Made by a program: the position numbers and the translations under genes. A stretch of 25,054 nucleotides of DNA, taken from assembly GCF_947169445.1 (NCBI RefSeq), contig NZ_CAMVPU010000052.1:1-25054 (forward strand). The letters are read 5' to 3'. Source of the DNA: an uncultured Butyrivibrio sp. Lineage in GTDB: Bacteria > Bacillota > Clostridia > Lachnospirales > Lachnospiraceae. Each line of letters begins with the position of its first letter. Positions within the stretch are counted from its first letter, which is position 1. The notes beneath the pieces are model-generated. The model did no database searches, had not been told where the DNA came from, and saw only the letters and a program-made list of their open reading frames with translations. Shown here in pieces: positions 13,049 through 22,300 of this stretch.

Positions 13049-13906
13049 ATGGAGAATAATGAGAAAATAACTGTTGCTGCTAAAATGTCCGAAAGACTCA
13101 TAGCGATAGCCAGTATGCTTGGAGATGGTGAAGGGCAAGGTGCCTTTTTGGCTGATAGGATCAGTAATGATAAAAGTGCTGATAAGCTTACCGTAGCAGA
13201 TGTGGGATGCGACCATGGTTATGTTTCTATCTTTCTTATACAAAGTGGCATCGCCCAAAAAGCAATTGCCATGGACGTAAGGAAGGGACCTTTGGCAGGA
13301 GCAGAAGAGAATATCAGGGAATATGGACTTGAATCCGTTATAGAGACAAGACTTTCAGATGGTCTTAAAGGGCTATCTAAGGGTGACGCCGAAGCTATAG
13401 TAATTGCAGGGATGGGCGGCAAGCTAATGATACGTATCCTTAAGGAAGGTAATCCGGTAAGTCTTGGCATTAAAAGAGCTGTTTTACAGCCTCAGTCAGA
13501 TATGGACGAATTCAGGGATTACCTTAGAAAAAACGGTTTCCATATTCTTGATGAGCAGGTTATTTACGATGAAGGAAAATATTATTTTCCTATGAAAGTT
13601 TCCTTCGAAGAGAATATCTCTTTTGGCGGGAATTCTGAAGAAACACCGGATTATCTTTCAAAGGCGATGGATGTCTTGATGAAGGAAAATGGGTGCGATG
13701 AGGCAATGGCACTTAGAATCTGTAATCGCTTTGGTGAGTGCAATATTCTAAGAAAGCCGGAACTTCTTCGGGCTTATTGTGAACATGGCAAAGAGGTAAC
13801 AGAGGGGATACTAAGAGACCTTGAAGGCATGGGGCACGAAGCGCGTACAGAAATCCTTAAAAGGGAACTTGCTGAGATTGGCTGTGTACTTAAACTATAT
13901 GCATAG
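13049..13906 (+). CDS. trmK: tRNA (adenine(22)-N1)-methyltransferase TrmK
   Basis: A 285-residue SAM-dependent methyltransferase that modifies A22 of tRNAs. The SAM-binding loop is D51-V-G-C-D-H-G-Y58, and I-A-G-M-G-G124 is the second family signature, followed by L-Q-P-Q-S-D, all characteristic of TrmK. Canonical members begin near M13 (M-S-E-R-L), so the first 12 residues and the Gly/Asp-rich insert at about 24-46 are additions. No clear ribosome site precedes the ATG at 13049, only 3 nt from the rpoD stop, so translation is probably coupled. The position after rpoD is conserved in Firmicutes. Confidence 0.9.
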   Translation: MENNEKITVAAKMSERLIAIASMLGDGEGQGAFLADRISNDKSADKLTVADVGCDHGYVSIFLIQSGIAQKAIAMDVRKGPLAGAEENIREYGLESVIETRLSDGLKGLSKGDAEAIVIAGMGGKLMIRILKEGNPVSLGIKRAVLQPQSDMDEFRDYLRKNGFHILDEQVIYDEGKYYFPMKVSFEENISFGGNSEETPDYLSKAMDVLMKENGCDEAMALRICNRFGECNILRKPELLRAYCEHGKEVTEGILRDLEGMGHEARTEILKRELAEIGCVLKLYA

Positions 13907-13923
13907 GATAGGGGGTATATCTA

Positions 13924-15582
13924 ATGCCAGTTATTACAATAAACGGGGTTAAAAAAGAATACGATAAAGGTATTACTTTTGAAGAAATAGCATCAGAATA
14001 TCAGTCAGAATATGACAGCAGGATAGCTGCTGTAATCTTTAACGGCAAGATCCGTGAGCTGATGAAAACAGTTAAGAAGGATGGAGATCTTTCTTTTGTC
14101 ACTTTCAAAAATGACATTGGCTACAAGACCATGCGCCGTACAGCTATCATGATGCTGATCAAGGCTGTACGTGATGTTGGCGGCGACAGACATCTTAAGA
14201 CCAGAGTGGAATTTACGGTTGGTAATGGCTATTACTGTACAATCCGGGGAAAAGACAGCTTTTTTGTCGATGAAGCCTTTGCACAGAAGGTATCTGACAG
14301 ATTCAGAGCTCTTATTGATTCGGCAATTCCTATTACCAAAAAAGTTTATCCATTAGATGATGCCATCGAAATCTTCAAGAAGCAGGATATGGATGACAAG
14401 GTAGCTCTTTTGAAATATCGAAGGAGTTCAGAGATCAACATCTATAAGCTTGGGGATTTATATGATTATTTTTATGGATATATGCTTCCAAATACATCCT
14501 ACATTGAGAATTATCAGATAGATTCCTATCACGGCGGACTTCTTTTTACACTTCCTACCAGACAGGAAACCAGTAAGATTGTGGTGTCTGAGCCAAGAGA
14601 AAAGCTTTTCTCCACTATGATGCTCTCAAGTGAATGGGGCAACATGATGGGAATCGACAACGTTGGTGACCTTAACAACATGGTCTGCGAGGGCAGGATC
14701 AACGAGATGATCCTGGTGCAGGAAGCTCTTCAGGAGAGCAGGATTGCTGACATTGCCAAGAAAATTTTTAACAGAGTAGATGTCAAATTTGTTATGATCG
14801 CCGGTCCAAGTTCTTCCGGGAAGACGAGTTTTGCCAACAGACTTGCTATTCAGCTTCGCACTCACGGGCTTGTGCCTCATCCTATAAGTCTGGATAATTA
14901 CTTCATAGACAGGGAAAAGACGCCTTTAAACGAGGATGGAAGCTATAATTTCGAGTGCCTTGAAGCTCTGGATGTGGAGAAATTCAATCAGGATATGACA
15001 AGACTCCTTAAGGGAGAAAGGGTCGAGATGCCTGAATTTAACTTCATCACAGGTAAAAGAGAGATGAATGGTGAGTTCCTGCAGCTTGGCAAAAATGATG
15101 TTCTTGTAATTGAAGGAATACATGGACTTAATGAGAAGATGAGTTATTCGCTTCCAAGTGAGTCTAAGTTCAAGATATATATCAGTGCGCTTACAACTCT
15201 TAGCATCGATAATCACAACAGAATTCCTACGACTGATGGAAGACTACTTCGTCGAATTGTAAGGGATGCAAGGACGAGAGGTGCTTCTGCCAAGAAGACT
15301 ATCAGTATGTGGGGCTCTGTCAGAGCAGGAGAAGAGGCTAATATTTTTCCATTCCAGGAAGAAGCTGATGAGATGTTTAATTCAGCGCAGATTTATGAAC
15401 TTGCAGTAATCAAGCCTTTTGCAGAACCACTTCTTTTCTCGATTGGAAAAGATGAGCCGGAGTATTATGAGGCTAAGAGACTTCTGAAATTCCTTGATTA
15501 TTTCGTAAGTGTTGATAGTTCAATGCTTCCGCGCAATTCTATCTGTAGAGAATTTGTGGGCGGCAGCTGCTTTAAAGTTTGA
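13924..15582 (+). CDS. Uridine kinase-like nucleoside kinase with TGS/SAD-like N-terminus
   Basis: A 552-residue protein. Residues 1-60 resemble a TGS domain (I-T-I-N-G-V-K-K-E-Y) and 70-210 a threonyl-tRNA synthetase editing-like region, with S-Y-H-G-G-L-L-F near 201-208. A P-loop kinase domain follows, with Walker A G294-P-S-S-S-G-K-T and D-N-Y-F further on, as in uridine kinase/phosphoribulokinase. The arrangement is known in Clostridia as a nucleoside kinase fusion; the substrate is not certain from sequence. AGGGGG about 10 nt upstream supports the start. It is the last gene of the dgt-dnaG-rpoD-trmK run. Confidence 0.85.
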   Translation: MPVITINGVKKEYDKGITFEEIASEYQSEYDSRIAAVIFNGKIRELMKTVKKDGDLSFVTFKNDIGYKTMRRTAIMMLIKAVRDVGGDRHLKTRVEFTVGNGYYCTIRGKDSFFVDEAFAQKVSDRFRALIDSAIPITKKVYPLDDAIEIFKKQDMDDKVALLKYRRSSEINIYKLGDLYDYFYGYMLPNTSYIENYQIDSYHGGLLFTLPTRQETSKIVVSEPREKLFSTMMLSSEWGNMMGIDNVGDLNNMVCEGRINEMILVQEALQESRIADIAKKIFNRVDVKFVMIAGPSSSGKTSFANRLAIQLRTHGLVPHPISLDNYFIDREKTPLNEDGSYNFECLEALDVEKFNQDMTRLLKGERVEMPEFNFITGKREMNGEFLQLGKNDVLVIEGIHGLNEKMSYSLPSESKFKIYISALTTLSIDNHNRIPTTDGRLLRRIVRDARTRGASAKKTISMWGSVRAGEEANIFPFQEEADEMFNSAQIYELAVIKPFAEPLLFSIGKDEPEYYEAKRLLKFLDYFVSVDSSMLPRNSICREFVGGSCFKV

Positions 15583-15610
15583 TATCTTGAATTTATTTTT
15601 CAAGATGTCA
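15580..15610 (+). other. Hairpin overlapping the stop codon of the nucleoside kinase gene
   Basis: TGATATCTTGA (15580-15590) pairs with TCAAGATGTCA (15600-15610), one G-U, around an A+T-rich loop. The left arm equals part of the palindrome at 5627-5657. There is no T-tract directly after; a full terminator lies 23 nt further. Confidence 0.5.
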
Positions 15611-15632
15611 TAAGATTTGTACAAAAATAAAA

Positions 15633-15672
15633 CCTCTGGTGATGAGTCAAATTTCATCATCAGAGGTTTTTT
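15633..15672. terminator. Bidirectional terminator between convergent genes
   Basis: CCTCTGGTGATGA (15633-15645) and TCATCATCAGAGG (15654-15666), one G-U pair, form a 13-bp stem with TTTTTT on the plus-strand side and an A-rich tract (AAAAATAAAA) on the left that gives T residues on the minus strand. It ends both the core operon and the cell-wall hydrolase transcript. Confidence 0.88.
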
Positions 15673-15677
15673 ATCCT

Positions 15678-17135
15678 TTATTCACCTTCCGGATTTCCGT
15701 CTTGAGATCCGCTATCGTCACCACCTTCAGAATCATTATTTTCTTCTGCAGGCTGTTCGTAGTTTTGTTCTTCGTTGTTTTCAGCAGGTTCCTGATAGTC
15801 GTTTTGTTCTTCACTTGGCTGCTCAGGCTGAGGCTGTTCTTCCTGGTTTTCAGGCTCTGGCTCCGGAGCAGTTTCTTTGGGCTTGGTGACCCATCTGTAG
15901 AAGAAAGCGTGATTGCCAATCATGTAATATTCAGCTATTCCATAGTAATCAGCCCAGTACTGAGTCATGAAAAAGAGGTAATCGCCTACACGGGCACCGT
16001 TTAAAACTTCATTTGCTGCATTTATACAGGTTGAGTTGGGACCATTTGAGATGATAAGCGCAACTTTTCCTGATCTGTAGGATGCAAACTGGAGATTCTG
16101 AGTGATTACACCAATAATTGTATTTGGGAAAGCAGAACTCTTTACCCTGTTCATGATTACAGATCCTACTGCAAGCTTACCGGTATAGGATTCACCGCCG
16201 GCCTCTGCCTGAATAGTTGCAGCAAGCCAGGTAAGCTCATTGGCGTCTGCGGCATAAGAACCTGAAGTATCTTCCTTGGTGAGAGCGAGTCTCTCTGCAA
16301 TCTGCTGAGCCAGTTTGGCCTGAGCTGCAGCCGTTTGGGATTCCAGGTCCTTCATCTTTCTGTCCAGCTCTGATAGCTGTTGTTCATAGCTTTGTAGCTT
16401 GTTTCGCTCAGAGGATAATGTATTTTTGGTGGTAGAGAGCTGACCTTTTACAGTGTTGGTAAGCTCTGTGAGCTCGGAGTGTTTTTCATCAAGCTCGTCC
16501 TGATATTTATCCAGCTCAGCTTCTTTTTCTTCTACGACCTCTTTCTTGGCCTGAATATCAGCCTGGAGATCTTTTAACTCGGATATCTTTTTCTTATCAT
16601 AGGAAACAATTGCATTAAGGTATTCATATTTGGTAAGAAATTCCTGAATGGAGCCGGATTCCAATAGGATTCTAAGGAGTCCGTCGCTTCCGCCGTTTTC
16701 ATAGGTGGATTTTAGACGCATTTTAAGGAGATTGTAGCGATCTCTTTCCTTCTGCATTGCGTCATTTAACTCGGTGTCAAGCCTTACTATTTCAGAAGAA
16801 ACCTCTGCCATGGCGGATTCGGTCTCTGATATTTCTTCGCTTAAGGTGTTTAATTTATTGGAATAGCCATTGATTGTGCTCTGAAGGGCACTGCTCTGAT
16901 TCTCCAGATTTGAAACATTGCCCTGGGTCTGTTCCTTCTGGCCTTGCAGATTGTTGATAGCATCCTGAGTTTCCTTGGTCTGCTTTTCAAGATTGGAGAT
17001 GGTATCCCTTGTCTCTTCCTCCTGCCTCTGCATATTGGCAATTGTATCATCATATTCACTTGCCACGGCAGTGACACTGCTACAGGACAGCAATAATGAA
17101 ATTATCAGAATCCCCGCAATTACTTTCTTCTTCAT
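15678..17135 (-). CDS. Secreted cell-wall hydrolase: coiled coil plus SleB-like domain
   Basis: A 485-residue exported protein. Residues 1-26 are a signal peptide with a probable cleavage near A-V-A-S. Residues 30-285 are a long coiled coil rich in Gln/Glu/Asn/Lys, including a PcsB/CwlO-like helical segment (K-S-T-Y-E-N-G-G-S-D-G-L-L-R-I-L-L around 143-159). The catalytic domain at about 298-415 is of the SleB/hydrolase_2 type, with likely catalytic Glu311 in I-Q-A-E-A-G-G-E-S and V-G-S-V-I-M-N-R-V following. The tail (418-485) is acidic and rich in Pro, Glu, Gln and Asn. I chose the ATG at 17135 because GAGGAG lies just upstream; a TTG at 17153 would add six residues. It probably cuts peptidoglycan in growth or division, with the coiled coil controlling activity (family inference). 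Confidence 0.87.
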   Translation of the reverse strand: MKKKVIAGILIISLLLSCSSVTAVASEYDDTIANMQRQEEETRDTISNLEKQTKETQDAINNLQGQKEQTQGNVSNLENQSSALQSTINGYSNKLNTLSEEISETESAMAEVSSEIVRLDTELNDAMQKERDRYNLLKMRLKSTYENGGSDGLLRILLESGSIQEFLTKYEYLNAIVSYDKKKISELKDLQADIQAKKEVVEEKEAELDKYQDELDEKHSELTELTNTVKGQLSTTKNTLSSERNKLQSYEQQLSELDRKMKDLESQTAAAQAKLAQQIAERLALTKEDTSGSYAADANELTWLAATIQAEAGGESYTGKLAVGSVIMNRVKSSAFPNTIIGVITQNLQFASYRSGKVALIISNGPNSTCINAANEVLNGARVGDYLFFMTQYWADYYGIAEYYMIGNHAFFYRWVTKPKETAPEPEPENQEEQPQPEQPSEEQNDYQEPAENNEEQNYEQPAEENNDSEGGDDSGSQDGNPEGE

Positions 17136-17261
17136 AAACTCCTCAAATGACAAAAAATAAACATATTCCCTTTTATAATATACATTTTTCCCCTAAAAGG
17201 AAAGCATAAGCCGTATTTATAGAAATTTAATCTATGTATAACTAAATAGTAAATATTAATG

Positions 17262-17270
17262 TGATACAAT
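17262..17270 (+). promoter_or_regulatory. Extended -10 promoter of the signalling operon
   Basis: TGATACAAT is a good extended -10 box (TGnTACAAT) about 46 nt before the TTG start at 17316. There is no clear -35, as expected for the extended type. The 17136-17261 stretch is otherwise an A+T-rich divergent intergenic region without a gene. Confidence 0.5.
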
Positions 17271-17315
17271 ACAGTTACCATTTTGACGTTTTTTTGCTTT
17301 TGTGGAGATATAAAA

Positions 17316-19382
17316 TTGGACAGAAAAGCAAATCAGATAATCAAATCGCATAATGTAGTAATAGTTATTCTGACAGTTACATGCGTTGGAGCAATCGTAG
17401 AAAGCCTGGCTAGAGGATGGGAATTCTGGGTTCCGCCACTTATTTTGGCTGGGATTATTGCGTCCTGGGCCATGCACATCAGTCAGTATAATGACAATAG
17501 ATTCAGAGAAAATTTCTATCTTATTTTTTCTATGCTTGTAGCGTTTTATCATGGTGTACATGCCACAAGTTATTTCGATGTGATTGTTATATCACTTCTT
17601 TTGCTGGTCACGGCCACACTCCTTAAAAGGCCCGAGTTTCTGACCATCCTTCTCGTTGAGTTTTTTGTTATTATGATCCTGCAAACTATCTGGCAGGTCA
17701 TGAATGAACCAGAGGCTTTTGATTCCCTTACAATTTCAAGACTTATACTTCATCTTTTGGTTGAAATCTGCATATTTAAGGCTCTTTCTGTGCTTCAGGA
17801 AAATAACTGTGAAGTTGAGCAGGAACTTGAAAGAAGAGAAGCTCAGGAGGAGAGTGACAAAACAGATCTTGAGGATTTCCTTGTCAGCATTTCCCACGAA
17901 CTTAGGACACCTGTTAATGTAATTAATGGAATGTCTACTCTGATTTTGAAAAAAGAAGCCAGGGATGATATTACGTCCATTATGGATGCGGGACTTCGCC
18001 TGTCACATCAGATTGAAGAAATCCAGGATTACAGTGAGATACAAAGGGGCGGAGCGTTTCTTGAAAATGAAAAATATAACATTACTTCTCTTATAAATGA
18101 TATCGCAATTCATTATAATTCCATGATCCAGGAAAGGGACATCGAATTCATCATTGATATGGATCCGAGTGTTCCGGCTCTTTTGCGTGGAGATTCCAAC
18201 AAAATCAATAAGATTATTATTCACCTTCTGGATAATGCCTTTAAATTCACAAAAAGCGGCGGTGTACTCCTTAGGATAACCTGTATTAGAAGAGAATACG
18301 GTGCAAATCTGATTATAGAAGTTAGTGACACCGGAATCGGTATGTCTGCTAATGTCATAGAAAAGATATCTAAAGGGCGTTATCAGGCAAATAGGAAAAG
18401 AAACAGATCTACAGGTGGTATCGGTCTTGGATTGTCTATAGTTTACGGTTTTGTCAGGATGATGAATGGCTTTGTGGAGATCGACAGCATAAAGAAGAAG
18501 GGCACAACAGTCAGGATAAGTGTTGTTCAGGAAATCATTGATCCTGCTCTTTGTCTTAGTATTGACTCTAAAAAGTTTGTTAATATTGCTCTTTTCCTGG
18601 CGGCAGACAAATATAAGAATCCGCTGGTCAGGGAATTTTATAAGACCATGGCCAACAATCTGGCGGCAGGACTTAGGGTTAATCTGTACAGTTCGACTAA
18701 TATCAAAGATTTTAAAAAGCTCCTGGACAGAGGCGATATTACTCATGTTTTCGTTGGCTCTGAGGAATATTATGAAAACAGTACATTTTTCGAAGAGCTT
18801 GCAGATAGCGGTGTTATTGTCACTGTTTCGGCACGTAATAAATTTGCTCTCAATAAGGGAAGCAAAGTTGTTGTTATGCCAAAGCCGCTCTATGGTTATC
18901 CTGTGGTCAAGATACTTAACGGCGAGCTTGATAATGTTACCCAGATTACCGGAGAAGCACAAAGACGCCCTGTGCTTGATGGCGTAAGGGCTTTGATAGT
19001 AGATGATGAGCCTATGAATCTTGTTGTTGCATCAGGTCTTTTCAGAGACTACAACATGATAATTGAGACTGCTGAGAGTGGAAAAGAAGCTTTGATGAAA
19101 TACAGTAAGAATGACTATGACATTATTTTCATGGATCATATGATGCCTGAGATGGACGGCGTTACCGCCATGAAGCAGCTTCGGATAATTGCGGACCAGA
19201 CCGGAAGAAATGTCAGGATTGTGGCCCTTACAGCCAATGCTGTAAGCGGTGCCAAAGAAATGTTCCTAAAAGAGGGCTTCGATGGCTTTATCAGCAAGCC
19301 TATTAATATCGTGGATTTTGAAAGGGTTATGAAGCGTGTCTTTGCTAATAGCAAGATCCCTGTGGATGGAGGTGCGCTATGA
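17316..19382 (+). CDS. Membrane hybrid histidine kinase with pseudo-receiver and receiver domains
   Basis: A 688-residue hybrid sensor kinase. Six hydrophobic segments fill residues 12-160. A short coiled linker leads to HisKA with S-I-S-H194-E-L-R-T-P, then an ATPase domain with N-box L-L-D-N-A-F-K-F (304-311), D338-T-G-I-G and G369-x-G-L-G-L. Residues about 422-535 look like a receiver that has lost its phosphoacceptor Asp (the strand reads H-V-F-V-G-S) but keeps a Thr strand and M-P-K-P-L. A canonical receiver follows (559-675): D563/D564, phosphoacceptor D607, K661-P. The start is TTG 17316, with GGAGA (17304-17308) 7 nt upstream; a TTG at 17283 lacks a ribosome site. Its stop overlaps the next gene by 4 nt, so both are co-translated. 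Confidence 0.88.
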   Translation: MDRKANQIIKSHNVVIVILTVTCVGAIVESLARGWEFWVPPLILAGIIASWAMHISQYNDNRFRENFYLIFSMLVAFYHGVHATSYFDVIVISLLLLVTATLLKRPEFLTILLVEFFVIMILQTIWQVMNEPEAFDSLTISRLILHLLVEICIFKALSVLQENNCEVEQELERREAQEESDKTDLEDFLVSISHELRTPVNVINGMSTLILKKEARDDITSIMDAGLRLSHQIEEIQDYSEIQRGGAFLENEKYNITSLINDIAIHYNSMIQERDIEFIIDMDPSVPALLRGDSNKINKIIIHLLDNAFKFTKSGGVLLRITCIRREYGANLIIEVSDTGIGMSANVIEKISKGRYQANRKRNRSTGGIGLGLSIVYGFVRMMNGFVEIDSIKKKGTTVRISVVQEIIDPALCLSIDSKKFVNIALFLAADKYKNPLVREFYKTMANNLAAGLRVNLYSSTNIKDFKKLLDRGDITHVFVGSEEYYENSTFFEELADSGVIVTVSARNKFALNKGSKVVVMPKPLYGYPVVKILNGELDNVTQITGEAQRRPVLDGVRALIVDDEPMNLVVASGLFRDYNMIIETAESGKEALMKYSKNDYDIIFMDHMMPEMDGVTAMKQLRIIADQTGRNVRIVALTANAVSGAKEMFLKEGFDGFISKPINIVDFERVMKRVFANSKIPVDGGAL

Positions 19383-22300
19383 TAGCCAATTTCATTCAGA
19401 AGACAATTGAAAGATTAAAAGATCCATCCAAGAGCTTTAAAGAGCGCGTGTTCATAGTACTTACCTTGGTAACGGATATCGTTATCTTTATTGCACTCAT
19501 TTTTGATATCGCTCTGGGTGAAAACATTATAGAGATCATCACCCTGATCATTACCATAATTGTGGTTCCTATCATTACTATGGTCACAGTAATGAAAAAG
19601 AAAGTTATATTTGCGGTCAGGATGATAGTAATAGGTCTTATAGTCGTTATTCTGCCTATTCTGTTCTTCTGCGGAGGCGGTGTAGAAGGTGGCGGACTTT
19701 TATGGATTATCTTTGCATATCTTTATACAGGTCTGGTTTTAAGTGGCAGATGGAAAGTGGTTGTCATGGTCATACTGACTATTGAGGCAGTTCTTTTCTA
19801 TACGGTAGCTTATTACTATCCTGAATTTGTTTATGGTCACAGCAGATGGATGCACTATTTTGATTCGGGTGTATCTCTCATAATTGTGGGCATTGTGTGC
19901 TGCATGATGGTGTGGTTCGAGGAATGGCTCTTTCAGGAGGAAAACAAGAGAGCCAAAGAAGAAACGGAGAAAATTGAGGAACTTATAAGGTCTCAGAACC
20001 GTTTCTTTTCCAGCATGAGCCATGAGATCAGGACTCCTATCAATTCCATTCTTGGTCTTAATGAAATTATATTGAGGCAGGAGGATGCATCTGAGGAGAT
20101 TATTAAGGATGCAAACAATATCCAGGGTGCAGGAAGAATGCTTCTGTCTCTGGTAAACGATATCCTTGATCTGTCCAAGATTGAAGCGGGAAAAATGGAT
20201 ATTATTCCGGTTAACTACAATCTCGGAACCATGATCTCAGAGATTGTAAATATGATGTGGCTAAGAGCAGAGCAGAAGGGCCTTGAGTTCAGGCTTGAAA
20301 TAGACCCATCAATTCCGGCAGAGCTCTTCGGAGATGAAGTCAGGATTAAGCAGATTCTTGTAAACCTTCTCAATAATGCCATCAAGTACACAGGTGATGG
20401 TTCCATAACTCTTCATATTGAAAAGGAAGAATTTAAGGGAGAAGATATTCTTCTTTTGTTCTCTGTAATTGATACCGGATCCGGCATAAAACAGGATGCA
20501 CTTCCTTATCTTTTTGATGCTTTCAGAAGAGTTGATGAGAAAAAGAATTCCAAGATTGAGGGAACTGGCCTTGGTCTTGCAATCGTAAAACAGCTGGTTG
20601 ATCTGATGGATGGTAAGATCACTGTCAACAGTATTTATACGCAAGGGTCAACCTTTATGGTGACGTTGTGGCAGAAGGTCACAAGACCTGATGCGATCGG
20701 CGATGTAAGTGTAGAGAACTACGGCAAAACAACAAAGCGTGGAAAGTATGTTCCGGGCTTTATTGCTCCGGATGCCAAGATTCTTATTGTTGATGACAAT
20801 GAGATGAATCTGGAAGTGGAAAGTAAGCTTCTTGAAGGCACAGAGATGACCATAGACACCGCAAAGAGCGCTGAGGAAGCTCTTGCGATGACTCTTAGAG
20901 AGCGCTATGACATAATTCTCATGGATCATCTGATGCCTGGAACCAACGGAATTGAATGTCTTCAGTATATAAGAAAGCAGTCAGGCGGCCTTAATAATCA
21001 TGTTCCTGTAATAGCACTTACTGCCAATGCGGGAAGCGAAAACAGAGAACTCTATAATAGAAGCGGCTTCGATGGATACCTGGTTAAGCCGGTTTCCGGA
21101 CAGCAGCTTGAAGAGGCTATGCTTGAACATCTTCCGGAGCTTAAGGTTACCAGAACAGATGCAGCTGACCTTACCAAGTCACAAATGATTGCTGCAAGGG
21201 GCTATAGCAAAAAGATTCCTGTTCTTGTTACAACAAGCAGTATGTGTGATCTTCCCAAGAGCGTTCTAAGAGACTGTCAGATAGATATTATTCCATTCTG
21301 CATAAGCAGTCAGGGAAAGAAATACTATGACCGCTTTGAAGCAAGTACAGATGAGGTAATGCGATATTCCAAGGAAGGAATAGAGTTCGATTCCAGCCCG
21401 CCTACAGTAGAGGAATTCGAGAAATTCTTTGGTGAGGAGATCAAAAAAGCTCATCAGATTATTTACATCACTGTATCTCCTGATATCAGTGTAGAGTATG
21501 AAAATGCAAAAGAGGCGGCTCAGGCCTACGGCAATGTGAAGATATTCAATTCGGGCTGTAACTCAGGTGCCATGGGACTTTTGGTTCTTTTGGCCTACAG
21601 ATTATCATCTCAGGGCAAGAGCGCCGAGAAGATCATACGAGAACTTCAGACCTACAGGAAAAAAGTCAGCTGTAGCTTTGTTACCGGTAATGTGGACTTT
21701 ATCATGAAACGTGGCATTATCGGGAAAGGCATCTATAGCTTTATGAATCTGTTTGGCATAAGGCCAGTACTTTGCGTTAAAAACGGAAGCCTTAATGTCA
21801 AGAAGATGCATATAGGTGAACTTGGAAACTGCTACAGGAAATATGTGGCAGACATTCTTTCAAGACGCGTAAATCCTGATCTGGATGTTATTATCGTTGT
21901 GTATGTCGAACTATCAGGCGAAGACATGAATGTTATAGAAAAGGCTATCAGGTCCAGATATAAGTTTGAACATATATTCTTCATAAAATCGTCAGCATGT
22001 ATGGCGCTTAACTGCGGACTTGGTGCTATTGGTTTGGCTTATATGTCCAAGGACCATCAGCCATACAATATCAGTCAGCTTCTGACTTCGCTTATGCCTG
22101 ATGAGATAGAAGCTGATAATGTGGGCCAGGAAAGTTACGATGCTCAGTTTGCAGAGGATACTGCTGATTTGGAAATGGCGCAGTCTTCAGAGGATGAAGC
22201 TATGGCTTCCGAGCAGGAAGAAATTCCTGGAATAGATATGGATGTGGCCATCAAGAACAGTGGCTCGGAAGAAACCTTCAGGAGCGTCCTCAAGATCTTT

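Noticed and set aside
17136..17153. TTG start six codons upstream of the cell-wall hydrolase
   Set aside because: The GAGGAG ribosome site lies inside this stretch, immediately before the ATG at 17135, which also gives a canonical signal peptide.
17283..17315. TTG start 11 codons upstream in the first hybrid kinase
   Set aside because: There is no ribosome site before 17283, while GGAGA is ideally placed for TTG 17316.
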